Below are positions 7,900-15,395 of a stretch of DNA of 40,007 nucleotides, piece after piece. Source of the DNA: a virus; the IMG/VR virus record IMGVR_UViG_3300031629_000016, positions 1 through 40,007 of that record; one strand, written 5' to 3'. Within the stretch, counting starts at the first letter, position 1, and the number at the start of each line of letters is the position of its first letter. The position numbers and the translations under genes were made by a program. The notes beneath the pieces are model-generated. The model saw only the letters and a program-made list of their open reading frames with translations. It was not told the origin of the DNA and made no database searches.

Positions 7900-7928
7900 G
7901 GGGGGACTGAAAATGCCTCCCTTTTTTT
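7900..7928 (+). terminator. Rho-independent terminator
   Basis: GGGGGG (7900-7905) pairs with CCTCCC (7916-7921) with one G-U pair, ten-base loop, then seven T. It ends the 7262-7839 unit. The 60 bases before it hold no gene longer than a few codons but contain GGATG and CATCC segments able to pair. Confidence 0.8.
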
Positions 7929-7949
7929 AATTATGACGAGACCTTAAAT

Positions 7950-8222
7950 ATGGAAAAGAATGATATTGTGTCGGTAATCACGGCCGCCGGTGAGTTTATC
8001 GGCAAACTAGATTGGGAAACAGATACACGTTTAAAACTAACAGACCCACGGATGTTAATTACCACGGCAGAAGGCATGGGATTTGCTAGGGGTGTTTGTC
8101 TTACTGGTGTTGAAAATGCCGATGAGATGACTTTCTATTCAGGTGGCATTGTATTTGTTTCGCCAACGAATAAGGATGTGCAAAGTTCATACCGCAAATT
8201 CACGAGTGGGATTATAGTCTAA
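7950..8222 (+). CDS. Small conserved phage protein, possibly Sm-like fold
   Basis: 90 residues. The pattern NDIVSVITAAGEFIGKLDW, RLKLTDPRMLI and a second strand-rich half ending YRKFTSGIIV resembles the strand order of Sm/LSm proteins (a GEFIGKL strand turn, then a DPRML segment). This is fold guesswork from pattern only; it recurs in T4-like marine phages as an uncharacterised family. The gene follows a terminator, lacks an obvious promoter of its own, and ends with TAATG coupling to the next gene. Nothing catalytic is visible. Confidence 0.7.
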   Translation: MEKNDIVSVITAAGEFIGKLDWETDTRLKLTDPRMLITTAEGMGFARGVCLTGVENADEMTFYSGGIVFVSPTNKDVQSSYRKFTSGIIV

Positions 8223-8458
8223 TGTCTGAACCGTTACAGAAAATTGCCGATATGCTTAGTACTCTGCCGGATGAACAGGAAGATATGGCGCAAAACATTT
8301 TAGATGCATACCGTCTTTTGTATCGGTTGTTAGACCCAGAACAGTTTGGGCATGCTGTAAGTGCAGAAGTGCGAGATGCCGCTAGAGTGGTGTTGGGAAT
8401 GAAACGAGTAGAATATAAACTTTATACATCTTTCCCTGATGTATCAGGACACCCTTAA
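8222..8458 (+). CDS. Small helical hypothetical protein
   Basis: 78 residues, starting at ATG 8222 which shares one base with the preceding stop. Largely helical and acidic (LQKIADMLSTLPDEQEDMAQ, NILDAYRLLYRLLDPEQ). No motif, membrane segment or cysteine is present. It ends with another TAATG join to the next gene, so 7950, 8222 and 8458 form a coupled set. Not recognised. Confidence 0.65.
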   Translation: MSEPLQKIADMLSTLPDEQEDMAQNILDAYRLLYRLLDPEQFGHAVSAEVRDAARVVLGMKRVEYKLYTSFPDVSGHP

Positions 8459-8751
8459 TGCCTCATCACTCTTTTGATAAAAAAGAACTAGAAAATTCCA
8501 GAAGAATATTCAAATCTGCGACACCTAAATATACACTAGATTGGTATGTAAAGTGGGTAGCATCTGTATTTGTTCTCAGTGCAATGTCTCTTAGAGGTAT
8601 TGATGGATTTCAGATGTACGATTTAACCCTTTCATTTATAGGTATCTCACTGTGGTTGTGGGTATCTATTATATGGCAGGATAGGGCCCTCATCATGCTA
8701 AACGCTGCTGGAATAATACTACTAATGAGAAACATACTTACTTCACTATAA
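8458..8751 (+). CDS. Small membrane protein (DUF6552-like)
   Basis: 97 residues. A polar basic start (about 1-28) is followed by two or three hydrophobic segments: about 31-47 (VKWVASVFVLSAMSL), 56-71 (LTLSFIGISLWLWVSII) and 78-96 (ALIMLNAAGIILLMRNIL). The KWVAS plus W-x-DRALI-x-NA pattern matches what I recall of the DUF6552 family from marine phages, whose function is unknown. Inner membrane location is likely. Coupled to the gene before it by TAATG. Confidence 0.7.
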   Translation: MPHHSFDKKELENSRRIFKSATPKYTLDWYVKWVASVFVLSAMSLRGIDGFQMYDLTLSFIGISLWLWVSIIWQDRALIMLNAAGIILLMRNILTSL

Positions 8752-8764
8752 CTAGGAAACCATG

Positions 8765-9091
8765 ATGCCCACTTATACAATATACAATGAGGAAACCGGA
8801 GAAGAATTCGATATTATGCTGAAGATAGCTGACAAACCTAAGTTCCTCAGTCAGAACCCACACTTCAGGCAGATAGTAACCGCTCCCGCCATCAGCAAAG
8901 GTGGTGTGAATGACAGAGTTAAGCCCGATGGTGGATTTAAAGATGTATTGTCTAGGATTGCTGATGCAAACCCCACCTCGGCATTGGCGAGTGATTATGG
9001 CAAGAAGGACAAAAAGGAATCTGCTGTGCGTGACAGTATGCAACGAGTCAGAAAGAAACTAGGTTCTATTTCAACTGAGGGATTTAAGTAG
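8765..9091 (+). CDS. Conserved phage protein with FmdB-like N-terminus
   Basis: 108 residues from ATG 8765; the adjacent ATG 8762 is possible. TAGGA lies six bases before 8765, which favours it. The N-terminus PTYTIYNEETGEEFD resembles the first strand of FmdB-type zinc ribbons but has no cysteines, so it would not bind zinc that way. The middle (GFKDVLSRIADANPTSALASDYG) and the basic end (KKDKKESAVRDSMQRVRKK) match a T4-like marine phage family often left as hypothetical; in other genomes it lies among structural genes. Role unknown. Confidence 0.72.
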   Translation: MPTYTIYNEETGEEFDIMLKIADKPKFLSQNPHFRQIVTAPAISKGGVNDRVKPDGGFKDVLSRIADANPTSALASDYGKKDKKESAVRDSMQRVRKKLGSISTEGFK

Positions 9092-9112
9092 TTTTAGTTG
9101 ATAGAGAATTGG

Positions 9113-9120
9113 TATAAATA
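9113..9120 (+). promoter_or_regulatory. T4-type late promoter overlapping a terminator region
   Basis: Exact TATAAATA. With T4 geometry the start would be about 9126, inside the hairpin that begins at 9123, so the late transcript would omit the 5' arm of that terminator. Confidence 0.75.
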
Positions 9121-9122
9121 TA

Positions 9123-9143
9123 GGGGACGAAAGTCCCCTTTTT
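9123..9143 (+). terminator. Rho-independent terminator
   Basis: Perfect 6-bp stem GGGGAC (9123-9128) with GTCCCC (9133-9138), GAAA tetraloop and five T. It ends transcripts of the 8.0-9.1 kb genes and lies immediately downstream of a late promoter box. Confidence 0.88.
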
Positions 9144-9161
9144 AATTATGAGGAAATGAGA

Positions 9162-9614
9162 ATGAAGACACTACTAAGTGACACCTTAAAACCGGCCGAA
9201 AAAGTAATTGACCCATTGACCGATGAACTGGGTCTGGAAGAACAATTTGTCAATCCAGTAATCATGGATGACAAGATGTTGTATGATGAAGACTTGGACA
9301 GCGAGACAGTCAAGGCACTATCACACGCATTGGAACTTGACTACATTGAGAAATGGAAAGTCTTTGCACAGATGAAACTCTTGGAAAGAAACTTTGCTGT
9401 TGCGGAACAGGCTAGAATTGCATTGCGTGACCAACTTATTATTGCTAATGCCAATGTACAAATTCTACTGAGGAACTACGAAGAGAAGAAGATTGGGTTA
9501 GACTTTGAACTATCAGCTAAACTGTCAGCATTAGAAGAGTTGAAAGAACTCCGCGCTGAAAATAAGAGGGTATTAACTGGAGGCAAAAAGAAACCCAAAA
9601 TAAAAGAGGTCTAG
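9162..9614 (+). CDS. Hypothetical coiled-coil protein
   Basis: 150 residues from ATG 9162; ATG 9156 in frame is too close to the AGGA at 9151-9154, which is seven bases before 9162. The N-terminal third is acidic. Residues about 60-140 are strongly helical with heptad character (LERNFAVAEQARIALRDQL, then ILLRNYEEKK, ELSAKLSALEELKELRAENK). The end is basic (GGKKKPKIKEV). Not recognised. First gene behind the late promoter at 9113, so a virion, assembly or lysis-time role is likely (inference). Confidence 0.7.
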   Translation: MKTLLSDTLKPAEKVIDPLTDELGLEEQFVNPVIMDDKMLYDEDLDSETVKALSHALELDYIEKWKVFAQMKLLERNFAVAEQARIALRDQLIIANANVQILLRNYEEKKIGLDFELSAKLSALEELKELRAENKRVLTGGKKKPKIKEV

Positions 9615-9624
9615 AAGGGTTTAT

Positions 9625-9632
9625 TATAAATA
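9625..9632 (+). promoter_or_regulatory. T4-type late promoter
   Basis: Exact TATAAATA, 32 bases before the ATG at 9665. A related stretch AATAAAATAGGATTATG follows at 9637-9653, similar to the TATAAATAGGATTATG of 6049-6064, perhaps a decayed second copy. Confidence 0.75.
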
Positions 9633-9664
9633 GTGGAATAAAATAGGATTATGGAAAGAACATT

Positions 9665-10924
9665 ATGTCAATGACATCTTTTTTATCATATTTGAATGAG
9701 GATTCAAACGGTAAAAATTTGCACTTAGAACACCTAGAAGATGAAATTCTTAATTTCGGAATAGGTGGTGCTAGGGGTGCAATCAACTTTTTGCAGGCAT
9801 TGAGAGATATGATGGCTGGGCATTCTCGTTCGGCTGTTAATATGACAGTCAAATGGGATGGCGCTCCTGCTATATTTGCTGGTGTCGATCCTAGTGACGG
9901 TAAATTCTTTGTCGCAAAGAAATCCGTGTTTAATAAGTCTCCACTATTATATAAGACCACGCAAGAAATCACCAAAGACCCCAAACTTCCAACCGGACTA
10001 AAGGCGCCTTTCATTGTCGCCTTACAGGAATTTTCTAAACTGGGTATTCGGAATGTACTACAGGGTGACCTCATGTTCACTACTGCTTCTTTGGAAAACG
10101 AAATCATTGATGGTGAGAAATACACCACGTTTCAACCCAACACGATTGTGTATGCAGTACCCAAAGGTTCGGACTTGGACAATGAGATACGCAAAACAAA
10201 AATCGGTGTAGTATGGCACACAACATACACAGGTGATTCATTGCAGGCTATGAAGGCATCTTTTGGTGCGAACATATCCTCTCTAAAAAAACAAAGAACA
10301 GTTTGGATGGATGATGCCACATACAAGGATACCAGTGGTACGTCTACATTCACACAGGCCGAGACCGCCTCTATTACCGCGAAGTTGAGTCAGGTCGGCA
10401 AGATATTCCAAACAATCAATTCGGGCCAACTGACTAGATTCTTGTCATTGCAATCAAGTTTCACTGGTAAGTTTATTGGTGCCAGTATTAAGACATACTA
10501 TAATTCAAAGGTCAAGGTCGGACAGAAAGTAACAAATGTGTCCGGTTATGTGTCCGGTTATACTGATTGGGTCGAGGGTAAATTCGACATAGAGATAAAT
10601 AAACTAAAGACCGAATCTAATCAGAAAAAATTGGAAATTAAGAAGAAAGAAACCATACGAGAGTTGAAATCATATAGTACTCTTATTACCAATATAATAT
10701 TATATCAGAATGCATTGATTGATGCTAAACAAATGATTATCAATAAATTAAACAAGGTAAAACAATTAACTAATACTTTCGTTAGGACTAAACAGGGGTT
10801 CAAGGTTACTAATCCAGAGGGATATGTTGCCATAGATAGGGTAACTGGTAACGCTGTTAAGTTGGTCGATAGGATGGAGTTTAGTTACAATAACTTTACC
10901 GCAATAAAGGCGTGGGACAGATGA
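9665..10924 (+). CDS. Ligase-superfamily nucleotidyltransferase-like protein (DUF6267-type)
   Basis: 419 residues; GGAAAG lies before ATG 9665. Motifs of covalent nucleotidyltransferases (DNA/RNA ligases, capping enzymes): motif I KWDGAPA with candidate AMP-accepting Lys63, a motif III-like QGDLMF, motif IV-like EGYVAID at 385-391 and motif V-like AVKLV with Lys399. Between about 320 and 375 lies a lysine-rich helical stretch. It matches what I recall of DUF6267 in T4-like marine phages. The N-terminus TSFLSYLNED resembles a capsid-targeting sequence. The gene overlaps the following adenylyltransferase gene by an ATGA join. Ligase activity on DNA or RNA is inference; the spacing of motifs is looser than in T4 ligases. 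Confidence 0.75.
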   Translation: MSMTSFLSYLNEDSNGKNLHLEHLEDEILNFGIGGARGAINFLQALRDMMAGHSRSAVNMTVKWDGAPAIFAGVDPSDGKFFVAKKSVFNKSPLLYKTTQEITKDPKLPTGLKAPFIVALQEFSKLGIRNVLQGDLMFTTASLENEIIDGEKYTTFQPNTIVYAVPKGSDLDNEIRKTKIGVVWHTTYTGDSLQAMKASFGANISSLKKQRTVWMDDATYKDTSGTSTFTQAETASITAKLSQVGKIFQTINSGQLTRFLSLQSSFTGKFIGASIKTYYNSKVKVGQKVTNVSGYVSGYTDWVEGKFDIEINKLKTESNQKKLEIKKKETIRELKSYSTLITNIILYQNALIDAKQMIINKLNKVKQLTNTFVRTKQGFKVTNPEGYVAIDRVTGNAVKLVDRMEFSYNNFTAIKAWDR

Positions 10925-11508
10925 AGACATTAGTATATGCATTTGGTAGAATGAACCCGCCTACCAATGGCCATGGGAAACTGGTGCAAAAAGTCAAGCA
11001 GATTGCTCAACAAAATAAAGCAGACCATCTTATCGTAGTGAGTCATACTCAGGATAAACACAAGAATCCTTTGAGTCCTAAACGCAAGGTCGCACACCTA
11101 AAAAAGATGTTCCCCAATACCAATGTTAAATCCTCCGACACGCAGAACCCCAACTTCATACGACAACTCGCATTGTTATCTGATAAATATGATAAGGTTA
11201 TTATGATTGCTGGTTCAGATAGGGTGTCAGAATTTCAACGTATATTAACGAAGTACAATGGCAAGGATTTTACGTTTGATGAAATAACAGTAGTTTCTGC
11301 TGGTGCTAGAGACCCAGATGCCGAAGGCGTTTCTGGGATGAGTGCTAGTAAGATGCGACTGTTTGTTAAAAACAACGATTTTAAATCTTTCAAGAGAGGC
11401 CTACCCGCTGGTTACACTGGTTCTCAGTCACTGTTTAACGATGTGAAGAAAGGTATGGAGTTAAAAGAAAACACACACTACTCTTTCTCACAATACATAA
11501 AGGAATAA
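10921..11508 (+). CDS. NMNAT/cytidylyltransferase-like nucleotidyltransferase
   Basis: 195 residues from ATG 10921, which forms an ATGA overlap with the preceding stop; a GTG at 10912 is less likely. The HxGH-superfamily signature is GRMNPPTNGH (9-18; Thr15 and His18), and SGMSASKMR (138-146) matches the ISSTxxR motif. These enzymes transfer AMP or CMP to a phosphorylated small molecule such as NMN. The exact substrate cannot be read. The last residues, YSFSQYIKE, resemble the SFxxYxxE motif at the N-termini of neighbouring proteins. Its adjacency to the ligase-like gene and nearby kinase suggests a common nucleotide-handling task (inference). Confidence 0.85.
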   Translation: MKTLVYAFGRMNPPTNGHGKLVQKVKQIAQQNKADHLIVVSHTQDKHKNPLSPKRKVAHLKKMFPNTNVKSSDTQNPNFIRQLALLSDKYDKVIMIAGSDRVSEFQRILTKYNGKDFTFDEITVVSAGARDPDAEGVSGMSASKMRLFVKNNDFKSFKRGLPAGYTGSQSLFNDVKKGMELKENTHYSFSQYIKE

Positions 11509-11512
11509 AAAC

Positions 11513-12121
11513 ATGTCAAAATATTTAGAAGGGTTATTACCCGACAACGGGCTAGAATGGAACCCTACCTCAGCACCTCACGAAGGCCAAACATGGGGAC
11601 TTTACGGACTTAAAACGAACGGGCCAGGCATATCAGAACCCAATGACCTGCCTGACGGTTACTATGAGGAGATTGCTTTACGGCCGGAACTCCTTGCTGT
11701 GATATCAGAAGACGAAGGTTGTAAATATGAAGTGTACTTAGACCACCTCGGTTATCCTACAGTTGGTATTGGACACTTCATAAAAGCAGATGACGCAGAA
11801 GTAGAACTGGAAGTTGGTGATGCGGTCACCAAAGAAAGAGTCGAAGAGTTGTTCGTTCAAGACATACAAATTGCATGTAGGGATTGTGTTAACTTGTATG
11901 GCTGGTCTGGATTTTGCGAATGGCCTGAAGAAGTTCAGAATATCAATATTAACATGGTGTTTAATATGGGTATGACTCGACTGTCAAAATTCAAGAATAT
12001 GCACAAAGCTTTGGAAAGTCAAGATTGGGCAAAAGCTGCTGTAGAAGGTAGAGATTCAAAATGGTACAAGCAAGTAACCAACCGGGCAGAAAGGTTAATG
12101 TCCACTCTAGAGAAACTATAG
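11513..12121 (+). CDS. e: T4-type lysozyme (GH24 endolysin) with N-terminal extension
   Basis: 202 residues (T4 lysozyme 164). Cleaves the glycan strands of peptidoglycan. The catalytic triad is present with T4 spacing: Glu68 (SEDEG), Asp77 (YLDHLG) and Thr83 (PTVGIGH), nine and six residues apart as Glu11, Asp20 and Thr26 are in T4. The C-terminal half (NININMVFNMGMTRLSKF, KWYKQVTNRAERL) matches the helical lobe. About 57 residues precede the domain compared with T4; they hold no signal peptide or membrane segment and are not recognised. Export would need a holin. AAGGAATAAAA precedes the ATG. It could be a virion-borne lysozyme, but the simple domain layout suggests an endolysin. Confidence 0.9.
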   Translation: MSKYLEGLLPDNGLEWNPTSAPHEGQTWGLYGLKTNGPGISEPNDLPDGYYEEIALRPELLAVISEDEGCKYEVYLDHLGYPTVGIGHFIKADDAEVELEVGDAVTKERVEELFVQDIQIACRDCVNLYGWSGFCEWPEEVQNININMVFNMGMTRLSKFKNMHKALESQDWAKAAVEGRDSKWYKQVTNRAERLMSTLEKL

Positions 12122-12135
12122 AAAGGGAAAAATAG

Positions 12136-12726
12136 ATGGACTTAGTGCAATTTGTAGTAGATTTGGCAATTCAGTTTTGGCAATTCACATTAGCCATTAT
12201 CATAATCCTTATAGGTGCAGCAATAAACGCGCTGGACTTAAAGGAAAGGAACGAGTTAACATTTAATGCAAAGGATATGCCACAACTAAAACCACTGCCG
12301 ATGGAAACTAAGGGCAAAGGATTTTGGGGTGGAGTACTTGCATGGTTGACGGGTTCTAGGAACTGGGAGTTAACTAAAGACTTTAACTATACGATTGATG
12401 GTGTTGGATATGTTATACCAAAGGGATTTCAATTTGACGGTGCAAGTATACCAAAATTTATGAGAACTTTTTTCTCTCCAGTTGGTGTAATGTTAATCGG
12501 TGGATTGGTTCACGATTATGGGTATAAGTATGAGACACTATTATTAAAAGGCAAGAAGAAAAACATTGGAATCAAAGACCAAAAATGGATGGATGAAACA
12601 TTCAGAGATATTAATATCAATGTTAACGGATTTTACACTATGAACTATCTTGCATATTGGACACTGCGGTTGGGTGGATTTGTTGCATGGAGAGGACACA
12701 GAAAACGTAATATCCAAATTGACTAA
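12136..12726 (+). CDS. DUF1353 family protein with N-terminal membrane anchor
   Basis: 196 residues. One strongly hydrophobic N-terminal segment (about 8-30, QFWQFTLAIIIILIGAAI) is followed by a soluble domain. The domain shows the DUF1353 pattern YVIPKGFQFDGASIPKFM, then GLVHDYGYKYE, and a second Asp/Tyr-rich block. The HDYGY histidine-aspartate is conserved in the family; function is unknown. DUF1353 genes often lie near phage lysis or tail genes, and here it directly follows the lysozyme, so a lysis-related membrane role is possible (inference). Confidence 0.82.
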   Translation: MDLVQFVVDLAIQFWQFTLAIIIILIGAAINALDLKERNELTFNAKDMPQLKPLPMETKGKGFWGGVLAWLTGSRNWELTKDFNYTIDGVGYVIPKGFQFDGASIPKFMRTFFSPVGVMLIGGLVHDYGYKYETLLLKGKKKNIGIKDQKWMDETFRDININVNGFYTMNYLAYWTLRLGGFVAWRGHRKRNIQID

Positions 12727-12736
12727 GGGGTAGATT

Positions 12737-13018
12737 TTGTTGTCTGTACTGAGAGATGTTTATTTAGCGATGGCGAGGCCTTTGACGGCCCCGCTGTTGT
12801 TGCCCGAGTTTAATCTAGTAGAGGAATACGAGGATAAACTTAAACAACTAAACGAACTGTTTTACAACGGAATGATTACCTTTGCCGAGTATGATGAGAT
12901 GGTAGAAGATTTTCGAGATGTAGATGCAATTAGAAATCATATCAAGGACGAAAAAATGAAAGTCTTTGCTCCGATGATAGTCGAAAATTGCAAACCACTT
13001 ATACAAAGTTATAAATAG
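12737..13018 (+). CDS. Hypothetical protein, TTG start likely
   Basis: 93 residues from TTG 12737, which has AAGGGG at 12725-12730 six bases before it; ATG 12770 would remove the first 11 residues and lacks a good ribosome site. The N-terminal quarter is hydrophobic (LRDVYLAMARPLTAPLLLPE), then helical and acidic with a short-tail motif YNGMITFAEYDEMVEDF. This resembles SHOCT-like C-terminal helices only loosely. Not recognised. The 3' end contains the late promoter for the next gene. Confidence 0.6.
   Translation: MLSVLRDVYLAMARPLTAPLLLPEFNLVEEYEDKLKQLNELFYNGMITFAEYDEMVEDFRDVDAIRNHIKDEKMKVFAPMIVENCKPLIQSYK
13010..13017 (+). promoter_or_regulatory. T4-type late promoter
   Basis: Exact TATAAATA overlapping the end of the upstream gene, followed by GGATTACTATG. 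The predicted start (about 13023) is three bases before the ATG at 13026, giving a nearly leaderless message. Confidence 0.8.
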
Positions 13019-13025
13019 GATTACT

Positions 13026-15227
13026 ATGAAGAAATTTACCGATTTTGCTGAACTGCCACCAAGTACACTTGAAGAGGGTATTAATGACCCCGCAATTTTC
13101 AAGGCTATTTTTCTCGCCGGCGGGCCTGGCAGTGGCAAATCGTTTATCGTAGGAAAGACTGCTCTTCCAGCACTTGGATTCAAGGTTGTAAATTCTGACT
13201 TTGCATTTGAATCTGCCCTAAAGAAAGCTGGGATGGAGATGAATGTTGATTCCATATACTCAACCAAAGGTCAATCTCTCAGAGACCGCGCTACGAAACT
13301 TACTGCTGCCAGAAAGAGTAATTACCTCACGGGTAAACTTGGTTTAGTTATTGATGGTACGGGTAAGAACTATGACAAAATCAGGAAACAGAAATCTGAA
13401 CTAGAGAAGTTGGGTTATCAAACTGCAATGATTTTTGTCAATACCGACATTGATACTGCTGTGAATAGAGACAATAAAAGAGACCGGACTCTGGGCCCAG
13501 ACAAAATCAAACCAATGTGGAAATCAGTCCAACTGAACTTGGGACGATTTAGTAACGCATTCACTGAAGGTACTAGTAAATTCTTTGTAGTGGATAATTC
13601 TGATGATTCTGATTATGAGGCTGCTATCCAAACAACCTACAAGAAGGTTCTGGCTTGGTCGAAAACGCCAATCACCAACCCTATCGCAAAGAGATGGATG
13701 TTAGACCAAAAACAACGCCGTGGTATTAAAGAAAGTCGGGTCTGGGAAGCGCAAGCTATTAAGTGGAAAGTTAAACCACCCAAAGGCACTAAGAATATGC
13801 ATCCCGATTCCAACTGGAAAGGTATGAAGAAGGGCGACATCGAAAAGAGTTACCCACAGAATAAATTAAAGTCTACTGTGAATGAGGCTCGTTCTATTGC
13901 CGAAGGTTACACTCTATATCATAAGAGTTATACTGATGCAATTAACCACGCACATGCACACCACGCGAAGAGTGGGTTGTCTGTTTCCGATGATGACCGC
14001 GATACTCATATTGCGATGGGTTCAAAGAAGCCTGGCAGTGGAAAGACCACTACCATCAATATTCCGGCAACACACAAGTCTGGTTCATCACATACGATAC
14101 ACACGCAAGTGTATAATAAGGGTGGTAAAACCCCGTATGAACTGAATACATATTCTTCTAAGAATAAAACTAAAAAAAAAGTTAATGAAAACTTAGAGGT
14201 CTCAGAAGAGCAATCCATGATAAAACCATTCTTGGCAAAAACGTGGAATAGGAAAGAATACAAAGAAGCAGGCGAAGTACTAAAGAAGATAATTGACAGA
14301 AAGAAGAAAGAAACTGGTGGTCGCCTACGCCACGGCATATCATACTACGCTCAACAAGTTGCTCGACAGTTCGGACAAAATAAAGTTGATGCTAGAGTCC
14401 TTGCTAAGAACTTCACCGAAGGTTATTCTCCACAGAAACACGAGTGGGGTACTCCCGAAGGTACTGCTTATTATAAGAAACTTACGCCAGGCCAATCCGA
14501 TGCAACAACAAAGGAGAGGGCCCTCGCTTTAGTATCTGCTAGGAAGAAGGTACAAGAAGATTATCCAAAGACGTTAGAATCACTAGATACTGATATCGGA
14601 GTCATCCCACTAGATAACGATTGGACTGCGATATTTGGCGAACCAGAAATCGAAAAGATGGAAGGTGAGATAGATGTCATGTCGTTTGAAGACATGATGG
14701 GTCTAGACATGTATGACGCTGAAGAGTTGGATGACTTTGAAGCGTTTGACCAAGATGTTGATTGGCATGATGAAGTAGAGATAACAGAAGTACTATCTAT
14801 TCAGGGCCGGATGAAACGAAGATTCGCCGCTAGAAGAAACCGACAGAAACTTAAAGTTGCCAGAATGCGGGCGTCAAGACGCGCTGCTGACCCAGCAAGA
14901 CTGAAGAAACGTGCCACCCGTGGTGCAAGGAATATGATTAAGAATCGTATTGCTAAGGGTAGAGATATCAGTTCGTTGCCGCCGGCAGAGAAGGGTCGTA
15001 TTGAGGCAATGGTTCAGAAGTTCTCTGGATTAGTATCTAGAATGGCAACTAGAATGATACCAATCGTGAGAAAGAACGAGATGAAACGATTGAAGTCTGG
15101 CGGCATGAAAAAACAGACTGCGAAGAAGTATAACCCTAAGAAGGCAATGGCATCTGCTTCTAAACAGAAGGGTAAGAAATTTAAGGCGAGTAAGAAAACA
15201 TTCGCAAAACCAAAAACTAGAAGGTAG
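13026..15227 (+). CDS. P-loop kinase (zeta-toxin/PNK-like) fused to basic tail
   Basis: 733 residues with separate modules. (1) A P-loop kinase, about 24-240: Walker A GGPGSGKS at 32-39, VNSDFAFE, an LVIDGTGK Walker-B-like strand and VNTDIDTAVNRDNKR lid region, as in zeta-toxin and polynucleotide-kinase-type enzymes. (2) A His-rich middle (about 300-390, YTDAINHAHAHHAKSGL) found in other marine phage proteins. (3) A helical stretch with WNRKEYKEAGEVLKKI. (4) An acidic linker (about 500-585). (5) A very basic tail from about 590 (MKRRFAARRNRQKLKVARMR onward) to KPKTRR, suited to binding DNA. The N-terminus MKKFTDFAE resembles a capsid-targeting sequence. Phosphoryl acceptor unknown; possibly packaged with the genome (inference). 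Confidence 0.8.
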   Translation: MKKFTDFAELPPSTLEEGINDPAIFKAIFLAGGPGSGKSFIVGKTALPALGFKVVNSDFAFESALKKAGMEMNVDSIYSTKGQSLRDRATKLTAARKSNYLTGKLGLVIDGTGKNYDKIRKQKSELEKLGYQTAMIFVNTDIDTAVNRDNKRDRTLGPDKIKPMWKSVQLNLGRFSNAFTEGTSKFFVVDNSDDSDYEAAIQTTYKKVLAWSKTPITNPIAKRWMLDQKQRRGIKESRVWEAQAIKWKVKPPKGTKNMHPDSNWKGMKKGDIEKSYPQNKLKSTVNEARSIAEGYTLYHKSYTDAINHAHAHHAKSGLSVSDDDRDTHIAMGSKKPGSGKTTTINIPATHKSGSSHTIHTQVYNKGGKTPYELNTYSSKNKTKKKVNENLEVSEEQSMIKPFLAKTWNRKEYKEAGEVLKKIIDRKKKETGGRLRHGISYYAQQVARQFGQNKVDARVLAKNFTEGYSPQKHEWGTPEGTAYYKKLTPGQSDATTKERALALVSARKKVQEDYPKTLESLDTDIGVIPLDNDWTAIFGEPEIEKMEGEIDVMSFEDMMGLDMYDAEELDDFEAFDQDVDWHDEVEITEVLSIQGRMKRRFAARRNRQKLKVARMRASRRAADPARLKKRATRGARNMIKNRIAKGRDISSLPPAEKGRIEAMVQKFSGLVSRMATRMIPIVRKNEMKRLKSGGMKKQTAKKYNPKKAMASASKQKGKKFKASKKTFAKPKTRR

Positions 15228-15234
15228 GGATAAC

Positions 15235-15393
15235 ATGTTAACATTCTTAGAAGGCAATAAAAAGGGCCTTTGGGATAACATTCACGCCAAACGAAAAAGA
15301 ATCAAGAGTGGTTCTGGTGAGAAGATGCGTAAACCATTCAGTAAAGGCGCACCACAAAAAGGCGCATTCAAAGATTCAAGTGTGGAAGACTAA
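15235..15393 (+). CDS. Small basic phage protein (52 residues)
   Basis: Short ORF filling the gap after the kinase gene; AAGGTAGGG precedes the ATG. The protein MLTFLEGNKKGLWDNIHAKR continues with the pattern KRIKSGSGEKMRKP, very rich in Lys/Arg/Gly. I recall near-identical small proteins or protein tails in many marine T4-like phages (LWxNIxxKRKRIKxGSGEKMRKxG). The tight fit between neighbours (7 bases before, 2 after) and conserved pattern make it a real gene. Likely nucleic-acid binding or a head-internal protein (inference). Confidence 0.75.
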   Translation: MLTFLEGNKKGLWDNIHAKRKRIKSGSGEKMRKPFSKGAPQKGAFKDSSVED

Positions 15394-15395
15394 TC

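Noticed and set aside
7840-7949. A tRNA or known riboswitch
   Set aside because: No cloverleaf, T-loop or recognised aptamer core can be formed; only a terminator and one short pairing.
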